Origin: an uncultured Bacteroidota bacterium
GTDB lineage: Bacteria; Bacteroidota; Bacteroidia; Flavobacteriales; Flavobacteriaceae
Length of the DNA stretch: 64,000 bases
Assembly (NCBI GenBank): GCA_902605445.1
Contig: CACLCL010000004.1
Coordinates: 1-64,000 of the forward strand
Reading direction: 5' to 3'
The translations under genes were made by a program, and so were the position numbers. The first letter of the stretch is position 1, and every line of letters begins with the position of its first letter. Positions 62,158-64,000 of this stretch are shown piece by piece. The notes under the pieces were generated by a model that did not search any database, had not been told where the DNA came from, and saw only the letters and a program-made list of their open reading frames with translations.

Positions 62158-62445
62158 ATGCATAGAACGAAAGAATTACTTCAAAAATTAGATGAAAAAA
62201 TTAAATTCCATTTAAGTGAATTTAATAAATTAAAAAGCATAAACGAAAAATTAAAATTAAAAAATAATCAATTGCTTGAGTCTAATTTGACAATTCAAAA
62301 TAGACTCAATGAAATAGAAAAAAATTTTAAAGCATTAAAAATTGCTAATACAATATCAATAGACGAAAAAAATATAAATGAAACAAAAAATGAAATAAAT
62401 ACATTGATTAAAGAGATTGATCTCTGTATTTCACAACTATCATAA
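62158..62445 (+). CDS. small coiled-coil protein upstream of zapA (95 aa)
   Basis: The product is almost wholly helical with heptad-like spacing of Leu/Ile: KLDEKIKFHLSEFNKLKSIN, EKLKLKNNQLLESNLTIQNR, then NETKNEINTLIKEIDLCIS. It has no signal peptide, so it is cytoplasmic. It lies 6 nt before zapA and presumably shares its transcript. Size, coiled coil and neighbour recall the division protein ZapB; homology is not shown. The next best reading is a ZapA-associated structural factor of Flavobacteriia. Confidence 0.72.
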   Translation: MHRTKELLQKLDEKIKFHLSEFNKLKSINEKLKLKNNQLLESNLTIQNRLNEIEKNFKALKIANTISIDEKNINETKNEINTLIKEIDLCISQLS

Positions 62446-62451
62446 TATGCT

Positions 62452-62739
62452 ATGAACGATAAATTAAAAATAAAAATACCTATTGCAAATAGGGTATATC
62501 CAATGATTATAGAACCGTCAAAAGAACAGGGACTAAGACTTGCATCTCAAAAAATAAATAATCTTATAAAAAAATTTGAACAAAATTATTCAGTTCAAGA
62601 TAAACAGGATGCTCTTGCTATGTGTGCTTTGCAGATAGCTTCGAGTAGAATCCAAAAAAAAATTGATAATGATGAAACATTAGATACAATCGAGATGAAA
62701 ATTAATGATCTAATTGATATTTTTGAAAAAAATATATAA
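62452..62739 (+). CDS. zapA: cell division protein ZapA
   Basis: The 95-residue protein starts with the ZapA strand-turn (KLKIKIPIANRVYPMIIEPS), then KEQGLRLASQKINNLIKKFE and a long C-terminal coiled coil with QDKQDALAMCALQIASSRIQ. It stabilises the FtsZ ring in the cytoplasm. A strong 6S RNA candidate starts about 10 nt after the stop, the same zapA-ssrS order as in other bacteria. Confidence 0.88.
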   Translation: MNDKLKIKIPIANRVYPMIIEPSKEQGLRLASQKINNLIKKFEQNYSVQDKQDALAMCALQIASSRIQKKIDNDETLDTIEMKINDLIDIFEKNI

Positions 62740-62750
62740 TTTTACAATAT

Positions 62751-62907
62751 ATGCCTGCATAACCTTTTTTTAAACTCAACACTATATAATTATAAAGGGT
62801 GAGTTAATTCTGTTAAATCGTGCTATATTTTGATAGATTTTTGATCAGAGTTGTAGCCCTAATCCTGTTTAAATGGAGTTTATACAAGTTTATGTGGGCT
62901 ATTTTTA
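62751..62907 (+). ncRNA. ssrS: 6S RNA (SsrS) candidate
   Basis: The 180-nt gap after zapA has no ORF but folds like 6S RNA. Its ends pair: GCCTGCATAA (62753-62762) with TTATGTGGGC (62890-62899), ten base pairs counting two G-U. Inside, TAAACTC (62771-62777) pairs with GAGTTTA (62876-62882). The 3' side of the closing stem is followed by ATTTTTAT, a simple terminator. Two other foldings are possible: AACTCA (62773-62778) with TGAGTT (62800-62805), and TAGCCC (62854-62859) with GGGCTA (62896-62901). 6S RNA binds sigma70-holoenzyme by mimicking an open promoter. I recall zapA-6S RNA gene order from other bacteria including Bacteroidota, which supports the call. The exact ends are estimated. Confidence 0.65.
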
Positions 62908-62919
62908 TAACAATTCAAA

Positions 62920-63831
62920 TTACTTTACTTTATTTTCAGATCTTGGGTGATATTTATTCATAACATTAAGTAAAGCCTTATTATCGAGATGCATATAAAT
63001 TTCTGTTGTAGTTATACTTTGATGCCCAAGTAATTGCTGAATCGATTTTAGGTCTGCACCATTTTCTAAAAGATGAGTGGCGAATGAATGACGAAAGCTA
63101 TGAGGAGAAATTTTTTTGTTTATTTTTGATTTTAATACCAGTTTTTTAATAATTGTAAAAATCATTTCACGTGATAATTTCGATCCTCTTCTGTTAAGAA
63201 ATAGCGTGTCTTTGTACTCTTCTTTAATTTTTAATTTACCTCTTGAATTTAAAATATAGCTGTTTATACTTTTTTTATTTACTTCACTTATTGGTACTAG
63301 TCTCTGTTTATTTCCTTTTCCGGTAACAATAATAAAGTCTTCACTAAAAAAAAGATTTGAAATCTTTAGATTAATTAGTTCGCTGACCCTAAGTCCACAA
63401 CCATAAAGTGTTTCAATTATTGCGATATTTCTTTCAGATTCCGGCTTTTCTTTATTTATATTATTTATTATTCTATCAATTTCTTCAATTGAAAGAATAT
63501 TAGGGAGTTTTTTTTCAATTTTAGGTAATTCAATATTGTCAACAGGGTTATTACTTATAATATTTTCAAAAATTAGATAATCGTAAAAATTTCTAATACC
63601 CGAGATTATTCTAGATTGCGATGATGATTTTAATTTTTTAGAAATATCATAGATAAACTCTTTAATTAAATCAGTAGTTACTTCATCTGGTTTATATTTA
63701 TTTTTTTCTATTTGAAGAAAGTTTAAAAATTTATTTAAGTCGTTTTCGTAACTCTTGATAGAATTAGTGCTAAGTCCTCTCTCAATATTCAGATAATTTT
63801 TAAAATTATTTATAGAATCTTGCCAATTCAT
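62920..63831 (-). CDS. xerD: tyrosine recombinase XerD (XerC/D family)
   Basis: The 303-residue recombinase has an N-terminal SAM-like domain (about 5-95, NIERGLSTNSIKSYENDLNKF) and a catalytic domain with the active-site Arg in YGCGLRVSELINLK, HSFRHSFATHLLENGADL and LGHQSITTTEIYMHL with the nucleophilic Tyr. Length and lack of extra domains fit chromosomal dimer resolution rather than a phage integrase, and no mobile element borders it. It is divergent from aroQ, 37 nt apart, as usual in Flavobacteriia. Confidence 0.92.
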   Translation of the reverse strand: MNWQDSINNFKNYLNIERGLSTNSIKSYENDLNKFLNFLQIEKNKYKPDEVTTDLIKEFIYDISKKLKSSSQSRIISGIRNFYDYLIFENIISNNPVDNIELPKIEKKLPNILSIEEIDRIINNINKEKPESERNIAIIETLYGCGLRVSELINLKISNLFFSEDFIIVTGKGNKQRLVPISEVNKKSINSYILNSRGKLKIKEEYKDTLFLNRRGSKLSREMIFTIIKKLVLKSKINKKISPHSFRHSFATHLLENGADLKSIQQLLGHQSITTTEIYMHLDNKALLNVMNKYHPRSENKVK

Positions 63832-63856
63832 ATATTATTTTATGTCCTAAATTTAA

Positions 63857-63864
63857 TAAATTTG
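63857..63864 (+). promoter_or_regulatory. -7 element (TAAATTTG) exactly 4 nt before the aroQ ATG
   Basis: This exact TAnnTTTG match is followed by CGTT and the ATG at 63869. It is the third case of this spacing in the window and predicts leaderless transcription. Confidence 0.5.
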
Positions 63865-63868
63865 CGTT

Positions 63869-64000
63869 ATGAAAAAAATAATCATTATTAATGGACCTAA
63901 TTTAAATTTACTTGGTCTTAGAGAAACAGAAATATATGGTAAAACCTCATTTAATGAATACTATGTAAGTTTAAAGCCAAAATATAAGAATGTCCAAATT
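63869..64000 (+). CDS. aroQ: 3-dehydroquinate dehydratase type II, N-terminal fragment
   Basis: The first 44 codons are visible before the window ends. MKKIIIINGPNLNLLGLRE is the unmistakable N-terminus of type II dehydroquinase, and the following ETEIYG carries the catalytic Tyr region. It removes water from 3-dehydroquinate in the shikimate pathway. The 3' end lies outside the window. Confidence 0.92.
   Translation, partial: MKKIIIINGPNLNLLGLRETEIYGKTSFNEYYVSLKPKYKNVQI

Noticed and set aside
62920-63831. XerD as integrase of a mobile element
   Set aside because: Housekeeping neighbours, no cargo genes, no flanking direct repeats or tRNA; paired with aroQ as in other Flavobacteriia.

Overview
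The window is AT-rich (roughly 30% G+C by eye, not computed) and almost fully coding. It looks like part of the chromosome of a streamlined, probably marine, member of the Flavobacteriia (Bacteroidota). Evidence: Bacteroidota-type promoters (TAnnTTTG) without obvious Shine-Dalgarno sites; a type IX secretion C-terminal sorting domain; a TonB-dependent receptor with a carboxypeptidase-like regulatory domain; a fused E1 alpha/beta 2-oxoacid dehydrogenase; flavobacterial families such as DUF4294 and the rlmD-DUF6452-DUF6048 trio; and many short-spaced or overlapping genes. Non-ATG starts are common (TTG for uvrD-like, holA, mnmE, phoH, tauE-like, rlmD and the AGCS symporter; GTG; probably one CTG). 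I see no tRNA, rRNA, CRISPR array, insertion sequence or prophage.

Region by region. 1-25.7 kb is housekeeping: the end of an SDR gene, transaldolase, an ABC-F ATPase with an eroded second half, pheT, a thioredoxin-fold lipoprotein, recG, a UvrD/PcrA helicase, an OmpA-like lipoprotein, a glycosyltransferase coupled to a small restriction-like nuclease domain, holA, the fused E1, a LOG-family protein, uvrA, gamma-glutamyltransferase, glmM, a lipid A-type acyltransferase and mnmE. 25.7-37.6 kb is the accessory part: about 15 mostly uncharacterised, mostly exported proteins on the plus strand. They include three tiny membrane proteins absent from the ORF track, two proteins with nearly identical signal peptides on unrelated bodies, a DUF285 repeat lipoprotein, a thrombospondin-type-3/PKD lipoprotein, a WG-repeat lipoprotein and a DUF1028 protein with a T9SS sorting domain. 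OsmC and an HDAC-like deacetylase sit among them on the minus strand.

37.6-49.3 kb holds a DUF1295 membrane protein, a TauE/SafE permease, dnaN, a SAM hydroxide adenosyltransferase, and a compact run phoH-purC-AGCS symporter-DUF4212-sodium/solute symporter-acs. In that run every junction from purC onward overlaps, which links acetate (or propionate) uptake with activation by acetyl-CoA synthetase. The AGCS symporter is out of frame as written because of a 10-G tract, either a phase-variable switch or a sequence error. 49.3-64 kb holds a Nudix enzyme, an M42 peptidase, DUF4294, an RlmL-like methyltransferase, the rlmD trio, rocD, a cysteine desulfurase, an M23 peptidase coupled to a TonB-dependent receptor, a coiled-coil protein plus zapA, a strong 6S RNA candidate, xerD and the start of aroQ.

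The most interesting items are the poly-G frameshift, the 6S RNA candidate with two mutually exclusive foldings, a set of promoters placed exactly 4 nt before ATG codons (implying leaderless mRNAs), the CTG-started lipoprotein form of gamma-glutamyltransferase, and the exported-protein island.
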